Source of the DNA: Atkinsonella hypoxylon
Taxonomy: Eukaryota; Ascomycota; Sordariomycetes; Hypocreales; Clavicipitaceae
DNA: 64,000 nucleotides
Assembly: GCA_000729835.1 (NCBI GenBank)
Contig: JFHB01000029.1
Coordinates: 1 to 64,000, forward strand
Direction of reading: 5' to 3'
A program made the translations under genes and the position numbers. How positions within the stretch are numbered: the stretch's first letter is position 1; every line of letters starts with the position of its first letter. The notes under the pieces were generated by a model that saw only the letters and a program-made list of their open reading frames with translations, was not told where the DNA came from and did not search any database. Positions 1-13,700 of the stretch are shown in pieces.

Positions 1-517
1 CCCCCCCCCCCCCAATCGCTCCCGCCACGTGGTCGACTTTTAAAATAGAATAGACCGCCGGGCCGACGCGGAACTGGCTGAGTTGCAGAATGCCAAAGAC
101 GAATAAATGAAATGAGGCACGAAAACATCACATGCTCACGGTGTTGTCGGGCCTGATTCCTCTGGTCATACAGAGATGCTTTTGTTTGTGTGTAGCATCT
201 ATGTGAAAAAGAGGTGGTGGCCTTGCCAACCGCTTTGTGCTCGGACAAACGAGCTTTTGTGTGTCCTGCTCTCAAGGCTGACTAAAGTTGTTGTTGTACA
301 CAAACTCGTGGCGGTTTTGTTTCAAGCTCGAGTCGTCCCATGCGCTCTGCGTCTTTTAAGCCGGTCCAAGACCCGCGTGAGCGAGCCTTCGTGCCATACT
401 TGTTTAGTTCAACTATTTGACTGCTATTTTGGAGGATTCGTGCTTATTGGTGTACAAGACTTTCAGATTTCTTCATTCTGATCATCTGATGCGCCATCTG
501 AGGCCAAGGGGGCACTG

Positions 518-564
<47 letters not shown>

Positions 565-1097
565 ACCTGCCACCTACTGTGTAGTAAAAATCCCTGGCGT
601 GAAACATCCACGTCATAACCCAAGTGGCCTCGTGCGCCCCTGATATCCGTGGCCTAGTAACACATCACTTTCGAGATGCTCCCGTTTCCCCCGCATCCCC
701 CCACTTTTATCGAAAAGAGAAAACAGAAAAGAAATGCCCTCTTTTATTTTTCAACGCCTTTTTCCATCATACACAAGTCCCGTTGAGATGAAACCAAAAG
801 AAAGTTGCCTGTGGAGTCCTCATTTCTAAAATTCGTTGCCTGCACCGTTTTTAGTCGCGTCAATTAAAAACGAATGGCTGTAGGCGGGGTATCTTTTGAA
901 CAGTCGTAGCTCGATATGATTAAACAGAGAAGAGTAATCGGATAAAAGAAAATATCGCAATGATCATGAGCGTTTTTTTTTTTTTTTTTAGTAGAAAAAA
1001 AAAATCGCTCACTGGCAGATGATGCCATGGAATGTTAAAGACGGGAGAGTTTGGACGGCGGATAATATGGCAGGAAAACGCGACTGTGGTTCCTTGC
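1..1097. other. Intergenic left edge with simple repeats
   Basis: No supportable gene. The window opens with a run of 13 C. A 7-bp satellite lies at 519-560, and a T tract followed by an A tract lies near 970-1006, just downstream of the minus-strand gene that ends at 1098. The open frame at 176-481 has no recognisable features and ordinary noncoding composition. The part nearest 1098 is probably the 3' untranslated region of that gene. Confidence 0.5.
519..560. repeat. 7-bp tandem repeat (TACTGCC)6
   Basis: Six perfect head-to-tail copies of TACTGCC, followed by degenerate TACCACC-type units. It is a simple intergenic microsatellite. Confidence 0.9.
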
Positions 1098-2918
1098 TTA
1101 CTTGCGAAGTCCCACCTTGTCTGCGATAGTTTTCCAGAATCGACCCTTGGCGTCTTCGCTTCGTGCGCGTGCCATGACAGCGTCTCGCTGCATGGGTCCG
1201 ACAATGTCCTCGTCACCCCGACCGGGGAACTTGCCGTCCGCATTAAGTGACTCCAGCATCTGTGGCACAGCGCTCGGAAGGCAGTCTTCCACTCTTCTCC
1301 ACTCGAGCTCGGCAAGAAGACCATCCTGCGTCGGTAGGCGAGCAAGCGCTGCCGCATTGGAACTACTGGAGCGTCCGCGTCCGCGTCCACGACTCTGGTT
1401 ACGAGCTGCTGCACCCACTCCCGAAGTCGAGTGGCACGTGTTCTTGATGACTTCTTCGAATGTCGTCTTCCATCGGGCCTCGATCTGCGCCCACTTGGCT
1501 TCGGTGAGGGCATAGATTTTGCTGGTCTGCCCATAGTTCTCTCCGGTTCGGACCAGGTGCTTCGTGTAATTGATGCGCGCCAGGTCCCAGTCGTTGCGAA
1601 ACTTAGCAATAGCCTCTGGTTCAAAGCCATCTAGCTCGTATGGCTGGGGCGAAATGGTGAAGTTGGCGTGACCGAGCCGGTCGGACCACTCATCGTGTTC
1701 TTGCAGGATGCCTGGACGGGCAAGAGGGAGCTCTGTGCTGCTTGACACCTTGCGCAAAGACGAAGTTGATGGTCGCTCACTCAGGGGTGGCCGAGCGAAC
1801 TGGGGCGGTGGCACAACAGCAGGTGACAGCGGAACATCCATGGTTGGGCTAGATTCGATCTTGGGGGACTGCAGCGGTGACTCTCTGGGAGGCGAAGCGA
1901 AAGCACTCGTCACGAGTGGAGGCAGCAGGGGAGTTGTTGCCAAGGCTCGGTCTCTTTGCAGCACGGAATGATCCTCTGGCGTCAAGTCAATTCCGAGTCC
2001 AGTTGCTGCCTCGTCACTGAGACTGTAGAAAGACATGGAAGCATTTGATGGCATAGGTGGCATGGCCTCTGGGAACCCATCAGGCTGATTCGTGGTAGAT
2101 AGTGACGAAGAGCGGCTACTTGGAGCGTCATGTGAGAAGACGTTCTCTAAGCTGAGGCAAGTTGTCGGCGAGGTTCTTGAAGCGGCACGCTTGCTTGATC
2201 GCCACCGTCTGATGGTCGGCATTCGAGAGCCCAGTTTCGCAGTCAACTCGGAGAAAGCCGTCTCGGCAACACTGCGCTTCCTGCGGTACTGATGAGCATC
2301 CGGCATACATTCCCCATCGCTAAGAAAGCCCATGTCGTAGTCAATGTCGAACTCAGAGACGAAATCTCCGGTGTACACTGCTTCCGAACTGTTGCAGTGA
2401 CTGCAAGGCTGGTCGCCTGTGGGGAAGATCATGGTCAGTCAAGATCCTCCAAGATTGGACACGCAATCGATCAACGAGGAGAGAAAGAATTGAAAAAAAA
2501 AAAAAAAAAAACAGAAACAACTTGACAGGTTCGACTTACACAAACAGCTATACAAGCCAAAACTATCTGATCGTGTCGCGGTATCCTCCTCTCGCTGCTG
2601 GATAGGTTCCTCCTCAACGTCTGCCAGGTGCCGTACGCTGGACAGGGTACTTGATACCAGAGATGGCGAGGATGGACATTCTAGCTGGGGTTGCATGGGT
2701 AGTTCCAACGAAGAGGATGAGCTCGAAAAACGCTGGTGGCCCTTGGGAGAGAAAACAGGTGTCATAGGTGAGGTGACATCTGATGACGATGAATTGGCCG
2801 TATGTAAGACGTACGAAAAGTCCATAGAGTCGAACGTCGCCATGGTCGAGGCAGCGTCGACGGCTTGTCGCTGTTGTACCAACTGCGGCAGAAGCAGCGG
2901 CTTCAGTTTAGGCGACAT
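1098..2918 (-). CDS. Conserved hypothetical Ser/Pro-rich protein, two exons
   Basis: Exon 1 is 2918-2540 and exon 2 is 2416-1098, giving 565 residues. The 123-nt intron has a GTAAGT donor and a CCACAG acceptor, and joining the exons restores a Cys codon in a CLCDQPCSHC stretch (C-x2-C-rich, possibly metal-binding). The rest is rich in Ser, Pro and Arg and looks disordered. An RGRGRGR patch and a better-ordered Trp-rich C-terminal part (motifs such as RFWKTIADKVG) follow. The intron contains an A18 tract. I chose the ATG at 2918 (protein starts MSPKLKPLLLPQ) because the sequence upstream is pyrimidine-rich and leader-like; the frame stays open to another ATG at 3119, which would add 67 residues. 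I do not recognise a named domain. Proteins of this look occur across Sordariomycetes, with unknown function. Confidence 0.7.
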
Positions 2919-4500
2919 CCCCACACGGCGTGGAGGCTGTGCAGTCACAGCAATGGCTGACGAGTGTGCGAATTGGCTAGCCGTCGAGCTCGGGACGATA
3001 CGATGTGAAATTGAGTGTTGGCGTTTGGAGTGGGAAGGGAGAAGTTCCCTTTTTGGAGGAGGGGACGGATGCTTGAGAGGAAAATTGGTAGAGAAAGTGA
3101 CAGAATGGTGCCGGGGCAAACAAGCCTTGCTTGCTGACGATTTCTGCGTGTTTGCTTGACTACGATGTTAGTTTTGTTTGGCAGAATTGGGTCGAATTGA
3201 TAACTGGGGAGGAGTGGGTTCGGTGGAATATTACTTGTTCCTCGGTCTGGCGTTCGGTTGGTCTTTTTTAGCAACAGACGATGGTTAAGATAATAAGACA
3301 AAGCGCCTGGTGTGGGCTCCACTTGTTCTGGTGCAAGGCAAGGCCAACTCTTCGGGGAAGATGGCCCCGGAGAGTCTCTGCGCGGGTCTGGGTGGATGTG
3401 CAGCTGGCTGATTGAATTACAGACGCTTGAGACGGTATCGAGAAAGAGATGGCGTGGCGTCCGGTGGGCTTGGTGGTTGCGCGGGTGGCGGGGCAGGCAC
3501 GCTGCCGCCGCTAGCTTAGTTCGTTGTGGGGCGGCTCTGAGCGGACTTAGCACAGCGGACGTAGCACCAGGTTCAGAAAGTGCGGACAGACAAAAGAAGA
3601 AAAGAAAGAAAAAGCAGAGAGGAAAAAAAAAAAAAAAGAAGGTCGGGGGAGAGCAGGCGCACTTAGGTTTAAGAGACACTGGCAAGACAGAGAAGCACAG
3701 CTGGGTCGCTAGTTGCTGGTACCTGAAAGGCAACTAATGGGGGTTTTTTTTTTCTTTCTCTTGTTCCCTTGCTGCTTTTGCAGAAATTACTTTCCCGGTT
3801 GCCCTTTCCCTCCCCCTGTCGGCGTTTGGTGGGTGTTTGCGGGCCACAGATCTGGTGCAGCCAAGCCTGGGGGCAGGCCTGAGCACGGCAGACCGAGCAC
3901 AAAGCAGACAATGGGCACACAATAGCGTGGACAATAGACACAGGCCGGTCCAGGTTGTCTCGTGCGCTGCCCGCGGGATGGTCGTCAACTGGGTGTCTGT
4001 CTGGTTTTGCGTGGTGGTGCGGCAGAGGCAGCAAAAGATATCCCAACTCATGGTCAAAGGACGGAAGAAGCTGCTGTATATAAACACCACACGGCACGAC
4101 TGGGGATTCGCAGGCATGTCTCCCCCATCTTTCTTCGCGAGGCGGGATGAAACATAAACGCCCAACAGGCAGCAGAACCGGGGGTGTTGCAGTTCCTCCC
4201 TCGTGTTGGCGCGAGGCGGTTGGGCGACAACAAAAAAGCCGCTCCATTGCTCGCCATCTGAATGGTTCGAGCCGTTCGTTCCCTGCGTAGCGGCGAGCGG
4301 CAAAAGAACGCTTCGAATGATATGATCAAATGCATCCATTTCCCGTCTGTTCGCGGATTTGCTGCTGATGGCTGCTCCCCGTTGTTTGTTCGCTCAGACG
4401 CAAGGCTGTGCACCACCTGGTTAAAGTTGATTTCTGACGCTTGCCTCTCACAGGAATCTATCTACATGTATGCCTAGGTATGTGTGTATGTACTCCGTAC
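2919..4500. other. Probable promoter/leader region of the 2918 gene
   Basis: No gene is supported here. Several overlapping open frames of 100-260 codons exist on both strands, but they disagree with one another, contain homopolymer-encoded Phe/Lys runs (A/T tracts near 3595-3642 and 3749), and show no domain. The pyrimidine-rich minus-strand sequence just upstream of 2918 fits a long 5' leader. Confidence 0.4.
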
Positions 4501-7500
4501 ACCACGGAGGCATGGAGATGGATGCCAAAGGATGGCTGCCCCTGTACTGCACAATCCCAGCGCGGATTGTACCACGAGCTTATTGCCTACCTAGGTAGTT
4601 GCGCGTGCTAGAGCTGCACGCATCCAGTCAGTCCTATCTCTGCGTCGATCCTATCCCGACCGGTTACTTTGAAAGTAGCGCGCTCCATCTCATAGTAGCC
4701 CCAACCGCAAGGTGAAGAAGCTGTGGAGTGCGGATGCGACGATAGTACCGCGGCCAAGGGCACGTGAGAGTCGACACCGAAGCATCTGACGTGGTGCTCC
4801 CGTCTTTTGCCAAAGCAATCGTGGTGAGCTCATGACCAGCCATTTGCTGTGACGCCATCGGTGCAATTGTCATTCATTCATTCTTTCTATCTGCCTGTCT
4901 GCTCCCCCGTGGGGGCGGTGGGCGTTGGAGCGGTATCGGGGCATGTGAGACAGCTGGTCAAGCAGAGACATTTCCTGTTACGTTGACGTTTATGTCTATG
5001 TCTATTTGATTTGATTTTATTTCATTTTATCTTATTTCATTTCATTTTTTCTTAGCCACCTCTTCCTTTCTACAGCTTGGAGTCAACTCATACGCGCCCA
5101 ATCTAAGACGTAATCGACAACAACAACAACAAAAAAAAAACACATCCTTTTACGGACACTAACTGCAAGTACTTGGGCTTAACTTTATCCCATGTTACGG
5201 GGGACGTCCTTTGTTCTTAATTAAACCTTAATGCTTACACCAAGTATGGATAAGGTCTTAGCTGTTCTGGTAGTACTCCGTCGGAGCTAGAGAAACACAT
5301 CAACGACCGTGTGCCGCGTCATGTCAATTGAGCCTGAAAGATGGCTATGAGGGACATGGCTCATTGTAAGGTGTCAACTGGTTGTTCTTGCTCCCTCTAT
5401 CCATACCAACACCACTGAGATGGAACAAAACAACCACGTGGTGGACCTTAGTGTCAGTGGCAGGCGGTCGCGTGGAACATCAATGATACATGTCAACTGG
5501 TAGCATCAGCGCTCCGTATTGCAGGCCCTTCTCCAGGCTCTGTCAATGTTCCCCATTGGAATTGAATGTGAATGGCATGAGAGCCTGCAGCGTCAAACAT
5601 GCCTGGTGACGGGCTCAACGAAGTCTTTGTTTTGTCTTTCTCTCGAGCTTCTCGGGCTCTTGGGCTTGAATTAGACTTAGTTGGTGTACAGAATACAATC
5701 CAGCAAGTTAGACCAGGGCCACCAGAGGCTCCAGCACAGCAGCGTAGCACCCTGACTAATTAACATTAATTGATCTGATCCATCGTTGAGCCTGGAACCG
5801 ATCTGGCCCAGACAGCGCGCGGCCATTCTCAATCACATGGATGACGATGATGAGTGTCAAGGTCAAGGCAAGGTGGCTGAGATGGGCCAAAAGTCCGAGC
5901 CCTCAACCCCGATTTGCTCTTCTCCTCTTAGGCGCCGTGTTCTTTGAGCACAGGCATCGTCGTTTCCTCGTGATAATTGACGGTTCAGCCAAAGTTAAGT
6001 CAAAGCGGCAACAGAGACATGCGTCTTGCCATATCATATCCATTTACGGAGGGCGATGACAAGAGCCCGACGGCCATCCATTTCAACGTCACCTGTGCGG
6101 AAGGAGGCCTGTAGCAAGCAGATTGGCTGTTTGATGCAGACCTGGAGTAACTACGTGGTACGCCAATTGAATCGAAGCGGCGCATCCTGCACGGACTTGG
6201 GCACGAGCACAAGGAATTCCATTCTCATGATGAACTGGATGCGTAACGACACCTGAAGGCGGTGTCATGATTCATTCATGAGGATTGGGAGGGGAGGGCA
6301 AGTGTTCCAGCGTTGTTGTTGGTGTTGGCGGACACACCGTCCTTTGCTATCGGTTCTGTGATGCTGGTTTATTCTCTGGGGGAGAAGTCCCACGTTGATT
6401 GTTGCTTTGTTCCCGTCTGGTTGGATTTCTGACCGACTTCTGAGCGCTCCCGGCGGGCGGGCCAACGCGTCTGAGCTCGTCATAACATTCATTGTGGCCG
6501 TGACGAGCCTTGTTGCGCAGAATGACTGGACTGTGCGGGATGCCAACATACATGCTGGCTGGACCCGGAGGAGGAAATAGAGCAAGAGTTTCAGAAACTC
6601 GTTGCTCAGCCATGAATCATCAATAAATCCGGGATACTTTGTGTTGGGTGACTTGTCCTGCTGAGCACTGCGATGGTGGCGGCAGGCCCCCCACCCCCCA
6701 ACTGGCCTCCCCGGTTTCAGACCAACCCAGGTACTGTACCTAGTAGCTACAGTAGGTAGCTACAGTGGGTGTGCCTAGTCCCTAGTCCCTAGTACCTGAG
6801 TTTGTCTGGTGTTTTGCCAGCCAACGTTAGCATCCCTCTGCAAATTCCCGTGGCGCAACATTGAATCAATTGAGACACATGTACGGAGTACAAAGGCGCT
6901 GTGGCCTGCGACTGAGACAGACAATCCGCTTAGAAACGCGATTTTTTGCTGATTTCTTTGCAGTGTAGACAGTAACTGGGCCTTATCGTCATTCTACCAG
7001 ACAGACGTCTCTAGCTGCTACAGAGGCTGCGACTGGCTGGCTGTACAGCTAGTGCTGGTTGCATTGCTGGTTGCGTCGCATCGCAGGAATAAACCTCTTT
7101 GAAGCCTGCAAATCTTGCAGAAGACAGCACAGTACTAACTACTGTGCTGTTCAATTCCTAGGGCTCTGATATCTCTGTGTTCTACCTACTGCAGTATTTC
7201 GACGTTGCAAGCCAGTGAGCAATTTTCTACTGTGCGGATACAAACAACCCTACTGTAGCAAGCAGTACGTACTCCCACTCCTAGTGCTAGCACCCAGCCT
7301 GCTAATCGATTGTCTGGCACCAATGGACCCTTTTATCCTTACCAAAAAGTTTGGGATTTATCATCGAGCTGTTTAACTCGTCTCTTACTAAACTACACGC
7401 TCTTGCTACTAACGTTTTCAATCAGCTTATAGATGAAAAACCTAAAAAGGTTGTCAATATTGGAGTCTGCTGCTATAGATGCTTAAGAATTCCAATACGC

Positions 7501-10500
7501 CTGATCCTGTGTAATACAGGCTAATATCTAAAAAAGTTTCTTTTCGATATTGAGAGAGCGTGTACGGAGTAGGCTTCACTCATATATCAATCATACTTGC
7601 ACTTGTAACCCTGGTTAAGAACTTATATCAGCCTGCGCGCTTCCTGTAACGTTTTATTATCCTGAGGGCTATATCTACGCCCTTGGAGCATTGCAGGATT
7701 AGAGGCCTCTGGCAGGATCGTCGTGTGGGTTGCAAGGCGAAAGCCGAGCTCGCGGGCGCTTGTAACTACAGCCTTCTTAGTCTCGGCAGTCGCTCAATTA
7801 ATGGGCGCAGAGGGGTTCTACCGTGCTGTACATGGCTTCAATCAGATGGAATACCATGTCTGGTACTTGGTGATAATGCTAGGATTGGCATCCTAGCCTT
7901 GGGTCTATCTGGGCTCCCGCGAAAATCCCTCAAGACAGCGATACCAGCCGCTAGTTGTCCCCAACTACACATCTGTGATGCCGAAAACACAAACGTAGTG
8001 CGCCAAAAGAGAAAAAAAAAAAAGATATATAGATGCGTCTAGTTGGTTGAAGCTCTGGCTATGCATAGCCATCTCTTGTATAAATCATGTGGTGTGGTCG
8101 TACAAGTATTGATCCAAGCCATCTGTTGATAGTCTCTTGTGAGCGATGGCAGACTATGCCCGTAGATAAATGCCTGAAGCTCTACGGCCTCGGTTACAGT
8201 TGGGCGTGACCGAGATGAACTTGATCGGTGCCTCCTTTTGCGCTGCCCAGGAACAAACCGGACGCAAGGGGGATACTGAAGCAAGCCACTTGCGTAGCGA
8301 ATGGGTTCCCGACTAACTATACCTCAGCACTTGGAATGAACGATCGCCGGTTGGTACGTCGTGTGCTCCACACATCGCTACTGCATTATTGACGGGTTGT
8401 GCCATGAGGAATATTGACTTGTACATGCAGCCAAGGCTGTTATCCGTGTGCGCGAAGATATCTTGCGTTACGCCAAGAGATCCATATGGCGGCATATATG
8501 CGTCTCCATTGGCTTGAATATCGTTGCAAAGTAGACTCACAAGCATTAGTATCGTTACCGTTCTGTAGGGACGGGAAAAACGTTTGAACTGCTCCCGTGG
8601 ATTGTACTTTGTACCATTGATACAGGATGTTTTTGCTGTTTTGGACCCAAGTCTTCGTTACACGCCAGACTACTTTCACGGCTGCCATTGGCAAGAAGCA
8701 TCAATGATGCTTGTTACCCTGCTAGTGGTGTCCAGGCCGAACACGCGGGCACCAGGCCGATTATGACAGGATTGATGCGATCTGACAGCTGCAAGTGTCG
8801 TGTGGAGATGGTGCCGACACTCCTACCTCAATCTTCTGGGATATGGTGATCTTGAGCTCTCGCAAGTTCGAGTCGTACTCATAGGGTCAGTGAAGAAGCA
8901 GCCGGCGGCACAAGTCGTACCAGCTTCTGGTGCAAAAAGTGCGTTCATGGGCTCTATAATACATAATACATAACACATAATACATATGCATGCAAGCATC
9001 TAACATCTCTCTTCTCGGACGGAACGGGGCTCTCGCATGGTCGCCGTTTGCGATAGCGGCTGTTGCCTGCCATGCGACACGAGTGCTACCAGCCTATACC
9101 ACACCGGGTGAACAAGGAACCATTGCCTGCAGATGGCTTGATGCTTTTTGAACCTTAGGTGCCCAACAAAAAGTAGCTTACATGTCTGCGTGAGAAGTGA
9201 ACATTCCCGCCCCATTGCAGCCTCTACAGCCTCTGCAGCTTTCTGATGCAACCTCGGCGATGTGTGCGTGGATTTGGTCCAAGGCGGGCGTGGTCATCCT
9301 CTCGCAAGCTTAAACGGGAGCTTGGCTTGCCGGGCACGTCAGGACGGTCTCGAAAGCTCGTGTCGATTTTACCTCCGCAGTTTCGAGCACATGATCCCAG
9401 CAATATTCCATACGCGGACGGAAAAAAGATGATTTCCTGCACCAGTTTCCGGCAAGGCCACGTCCTGGATTTTGCTGATCCAGTACGTCGTATGTAGGCG
9501 TTACTCCGTATGATCGGAAAGGTCCATCATATTGAAAGGCAATTTACCCAGGGTTCGTGCCTTGCAGTAGCTCATTTCAGCGGATATGCATATAGGCTCA
9601 GCGATTTGCCAATCGATAAGGTTGTCGAAGAAAGATGGCATCCTGGACGATAAAGGTTCCAGGTAAATACGCGGTGGACGTATGTATATATGTATATTCC
9701 TCCCTCGCTTCGCACGCGAGAGACCCTGAGCTACCTTCAGACGTGTGCCAGCTCGTGTCATGAGCTCGGTAGCTCTTTGTATCGCAGCATGAGCACCGGT
9801 ACTTCAGCCACGGTATGATCTAATGCGGGTCTGGCTCGAATATTGAACCCCAGTTGTGCCAGCAGCAGGCCAATCAAGTACCTAGTTCCTAGTTCTCCCC
9901 TGCAGGTCGGGGGAATGGCCTGATTGAGAGCTACGGAGTAAATGTGTCTGGACATGCAGGGACAGATTTTATACTGAGTCCCACAGCGTATTATGTTTAT
10001 CGAAGACGCGTCGTGTAATTTGACCGCCCCGTGCCGGGTCGAAACGCATATATATGTATACGGAGGTATACTGCACCTGGATGGATTCTGTTCTTGGTTC
10101 TCCACAGCAGCTGCTAAGAGCAAGAGCACACATGCTAGTAGCGTTGTTGCTCTGCAGCACTACGGAAAACGCCGGAATATCTTGCAAGTTTGGATTGATA
10201 CCGCCGTCTGAACGAATTGGAAGAGCTTGCCCTGCGCGACACGGTAACAAGTGAAGAATTGCCGCTGTGCCCATCAATTCGGATATCAGCCGCGTTTAAT
10301 GGGGAAGCAAACAAGTATGCGCGGAACAGACGGGACAGAAGTCACATGCTGCAAGCTGCAATGCTTTGTGGTCCTGGAAGGCAGGCTCCGTCCATGACAG
10401 TTGGACAGTGAATGACTGCCATAATTTCGTCTTGTACTCCCATAGACCGCAGTGAGGAGGTGGCTGGTGATACCGCCACAAATCGGTGCATTCTGCAGCA

Positions 10501-10700
10501 TTCTACTGCCGCAACATTTGAGGTCGAATTAACAAGTGTGAAGAAAGAAGCATTCGGTTGGATGGGTGGAGAAACCAAATTTTCCACACAAGATGTTTGT
10601 CGATGATGCACCAAAAGCTGGAAGGACCACACACAAATGCGTGACAATACCAGTGGGTTACACGGAAGAGCTATTGTTCCGCAATGTCGGTCGACTCATG
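4501..10700. other. Gene-poor region with repeat relics
   Basis: I see no intact gene. The region contains scattered TACGGAGTA/TACTCCGTA motifs (4491, 6882, 7563, 9502, 9932), short repeats of CTAGTCC and TAGCTACAG type around 6735-6800, AT-rich sequence at 7320-7660 that resembles decayed transposon, and a segment at 7921-7985 that matches 29721-29787. A possibly broken small gene on the minus strand near 8313-8770 is treated under findings. Confidence 0.4.
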
Positions 10701-13700
10701 CACGACTCAGCAACACCCACAACTCAGCCCCGCCGTAGGGTAGCCAGAACAGAACAGGCATGTGCTAGCCCAAGGCTTGATTGAAGGCTTGGCTGGCACC
10801 TTCCCTTCCACTGCCACGCCATACGCCATCCACGCCATCCACTTCGTCGATTGGATGTCGCCAGCCCTCCCTCCTCGCTCCTCCCTCCACCACTTATTGA
10901 CTGTTTTGAGCAATCAAGATAGAAAGCAACTTGTCCATGGCACGGCCACGCCACGAAGACATGTCGGCTTCCAGACCGGCTGCACCACAATCCTGGCTGG
11001 ATGCTTGGATGCTTGGATGCTTCCCCAGCCTCGGGACTATTTTTCTTCCTCCTTGATACGACGAGAGCCAGAAATGTGAACAGTCGTGTAGCACTTGGTT
11101 TGCACCATACGTCTTCAAAAAATTGTACAACTGGGACAACTGGGACAAGCCTCGTCTCGCCAACTTCCAACGCTGGGGACGTGCTGTCACGAACAGCGAA
11201 CAGCTCTAGGTCAACTTTAGGCATTGCATTGCACTTTGACCGACTCACAAATCGCATGCGATAAATGATAACTTCAGACTGGCACGCATACTGCTGTGGC
11301 AACTATTATCAGCGCTGCCTAGTGTGTACATACAGTCGCTGGCGGGCAGAGGCTTCGAGTCCACCGACTGCTACTCAAGAGATGACGTGTATATAGTAGA
11401 AGAGGCCTGTTGGGATACGCAATCACACCACACGGACTACGAAAGGTGCAGCTAATACTCCGTAAGGCCTGCCTATTACACTGACGTAGAGGAGGTCCTC
11501 AACCTTCAACGCCAGCATAGTTCATTGCTTCGTATCTGGATGGGGCGCCTCTGTCCATGTCAGAGATTATCAGCCACCCGGTGAGCAGTATCACCATGCT
11601 GGTCAGTATCTCGATTGAGGCCCCTATCGCTCAGGTCTACAGCGTAGGTCCTCTCGTATATTGAGTCGCGTGCTCAGTATCTGACAATCGTTGTCTAGGG
11701 CTTTGACTACACCTTTTTCTCAGCCACTCCTGAGATCTGATATTCTGCTCAGTTCTGTGCCCAAACATTTCTCACTACTGCACTACTTTGATCTGGTTCT
11801 TCAGATTCATCCTCCATCCAACCAAGAAGTTGGTTTCCATCACACGCAAATCGAACCATCTGCCTTGATCATTGCATTGGCCTTGTGCCCCCGTCACATC
11901 TTGCAACGAAATTTGCCCTTGCCCACCATGACGCATATCACTTGGTCCAACGTCATTGTCAACCAACCCTGTAACTAATACTGTCAACCTTCCCAAGTCG
12001 CAAAGATAACATTGAGGCCTGAACCCAGAAGCTACGCTCTGGGGCATACTGCGAGTAGCGGCTGACGCCGCCATTACAGGCTACAAAGGACCAGACCCAA
12101 TAGCTCTGTTGCTGAGACTGACAGCAACTGGTGCGGTGTGGCGCCTCGCTATTCGCTATGCCACCTAGTTACTCCGGACCCTGAGTATTGAGTTAAGTTT
12201 CTGCATATTGACAAAGACTGTCTGCTTTTTCCCTCAGAGTGTTATCGAAAAGAGCAAAGGCAAAGCATCTCGGGGTCCAGGCCTCAGCCTTGGCCCTAGG
12301 TTGGTACGATGTTGTTGGGCGTTTGAGTCCTTAGTGGATTAAGCTCTTTGACTCATTCGTCTGGGTTATCAATACGGGATGGAAGTTCTAGATTCGTTGG
12401 CTCGATGTAGATGCAGGTACGCGGAGCTGAGTTCCGTCACTGGCGGCGGTGTGATGCGCCATTTCTCTACAGCCCGCAAAGTGGACGGCGCCGTGTTTCG
12501 GCATGACGTGGATAGGGTAGCGGACTAGTGTAGGTACTGGGCTCGATCGATATTTTTGGCTACAATATTGCTAGATTGCTTCTTTATTTCGGGTAGGCCT
12601 GCTTTGAGTGGATGGGCTTTTGCGTGGACGTTTTTGGTCTCCCATGGTCATGGGGACCAGCGGGTACTCTTCAGGCCAACGTACGTGGTGACCTCTGGTT
12701 TGATGGACACGGAAGTGAGCGGTGTGCAGCGATTTTAGAGTTGTGAGGACTCGTAACCAGAAGCATTATACGATGAAATCACTATGAACGTGCTGCACGC
12801 GTGGTCCTCGATGCGTAGAACCATTCCCGAGGTCGCCGAGAGCTTAGCGCGAAAATGGCCGTAGTTCACCTTGACTCGAAGCCAGAAACGAGTGAGCAAA
12901 CTCGCATAAACCAAATAAGAATTGTGAGATGAAGACTTGGAGTGAGGATATGCTTGGGGCGTGAGAAAAAGCATCGAGCACGCGGGTATATGTTATGTAG
13001 ACAGTGGCTGCCCTTCCTTCGTCATTACAGTACGTCCTTATTGAGGGACATAACATGCACACAGACTCAGGATCGTTGACTTGATCCCATGGATAACATG
13101 GTCTTTCAAGTTATGCTGTCCGCGCCCATGGAAAGAGGATTGCGGATAGTAGCGCTTGAAATAGTTGCTAGAGTCGTGCACGAGAGAGTACTGAGCGCGC
13201 CATGCAAGAAGACTGGTATATACGTGTTCGTACTGCGTCAAAGACGTTGTACTCAGTTTCGTAGGAATCGTATCCAAATAGAAACTTAAGAAAAAACAAT
13301 ATATCCTTCAAAGTCGGCATGAGTTCAATGTGCTCTCACTGATGACTCCAGCGCTGCTCCCGGCCAGTTCCAGTCGCATGCCATCTGAAGATCTTCGCGG
13401 CATACTTCAACAGGTCGTATCGTAGCCAAGAGCAGGTAGAACTCAGGACTGACATATTGAGCGAGTTTTCAAGACAGCCCCAGGTGCACATGCCTATACA
13501 ATAAGCGCTTGATCGACCGACTTCACGTTTCAAGCATAGCCGCAAACTGGAGTTTGACCGACTAACCACCTTCGTTGTCCATGACCATCCAAATGCCTTT
13601 GAGTGATCTTTTTAGAAGCATATTAGCTTAACCCAGAGCAAATGGTTTATTTTTGAGATGACCTGAGCAAGTTGGCGCTGAGGTAGGTAGTAATACACAA

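Noticed and set aside
920..1630. A 236-codon minus frame overlapping the first gene
   Set aside because: It ends in Phe/Lys runs from homopolymers and overlaps the better-supported 1098-2416 exon in another phase.
2494..2511. A/T homopolymer tracts (also near 975, 29360, 39390, 48990, 49860, 55585)
   Set aside because: They lie in introns, leaders and gene ends as expected for fungal noncoding DNA; no common structure beyond length was seen.
3669..4339. Overlapping minus-strand frames of 192 and 201 codons
   Set aside because: They compete with one another, show no domain or signal peptide, and lie in leader-like sequence.
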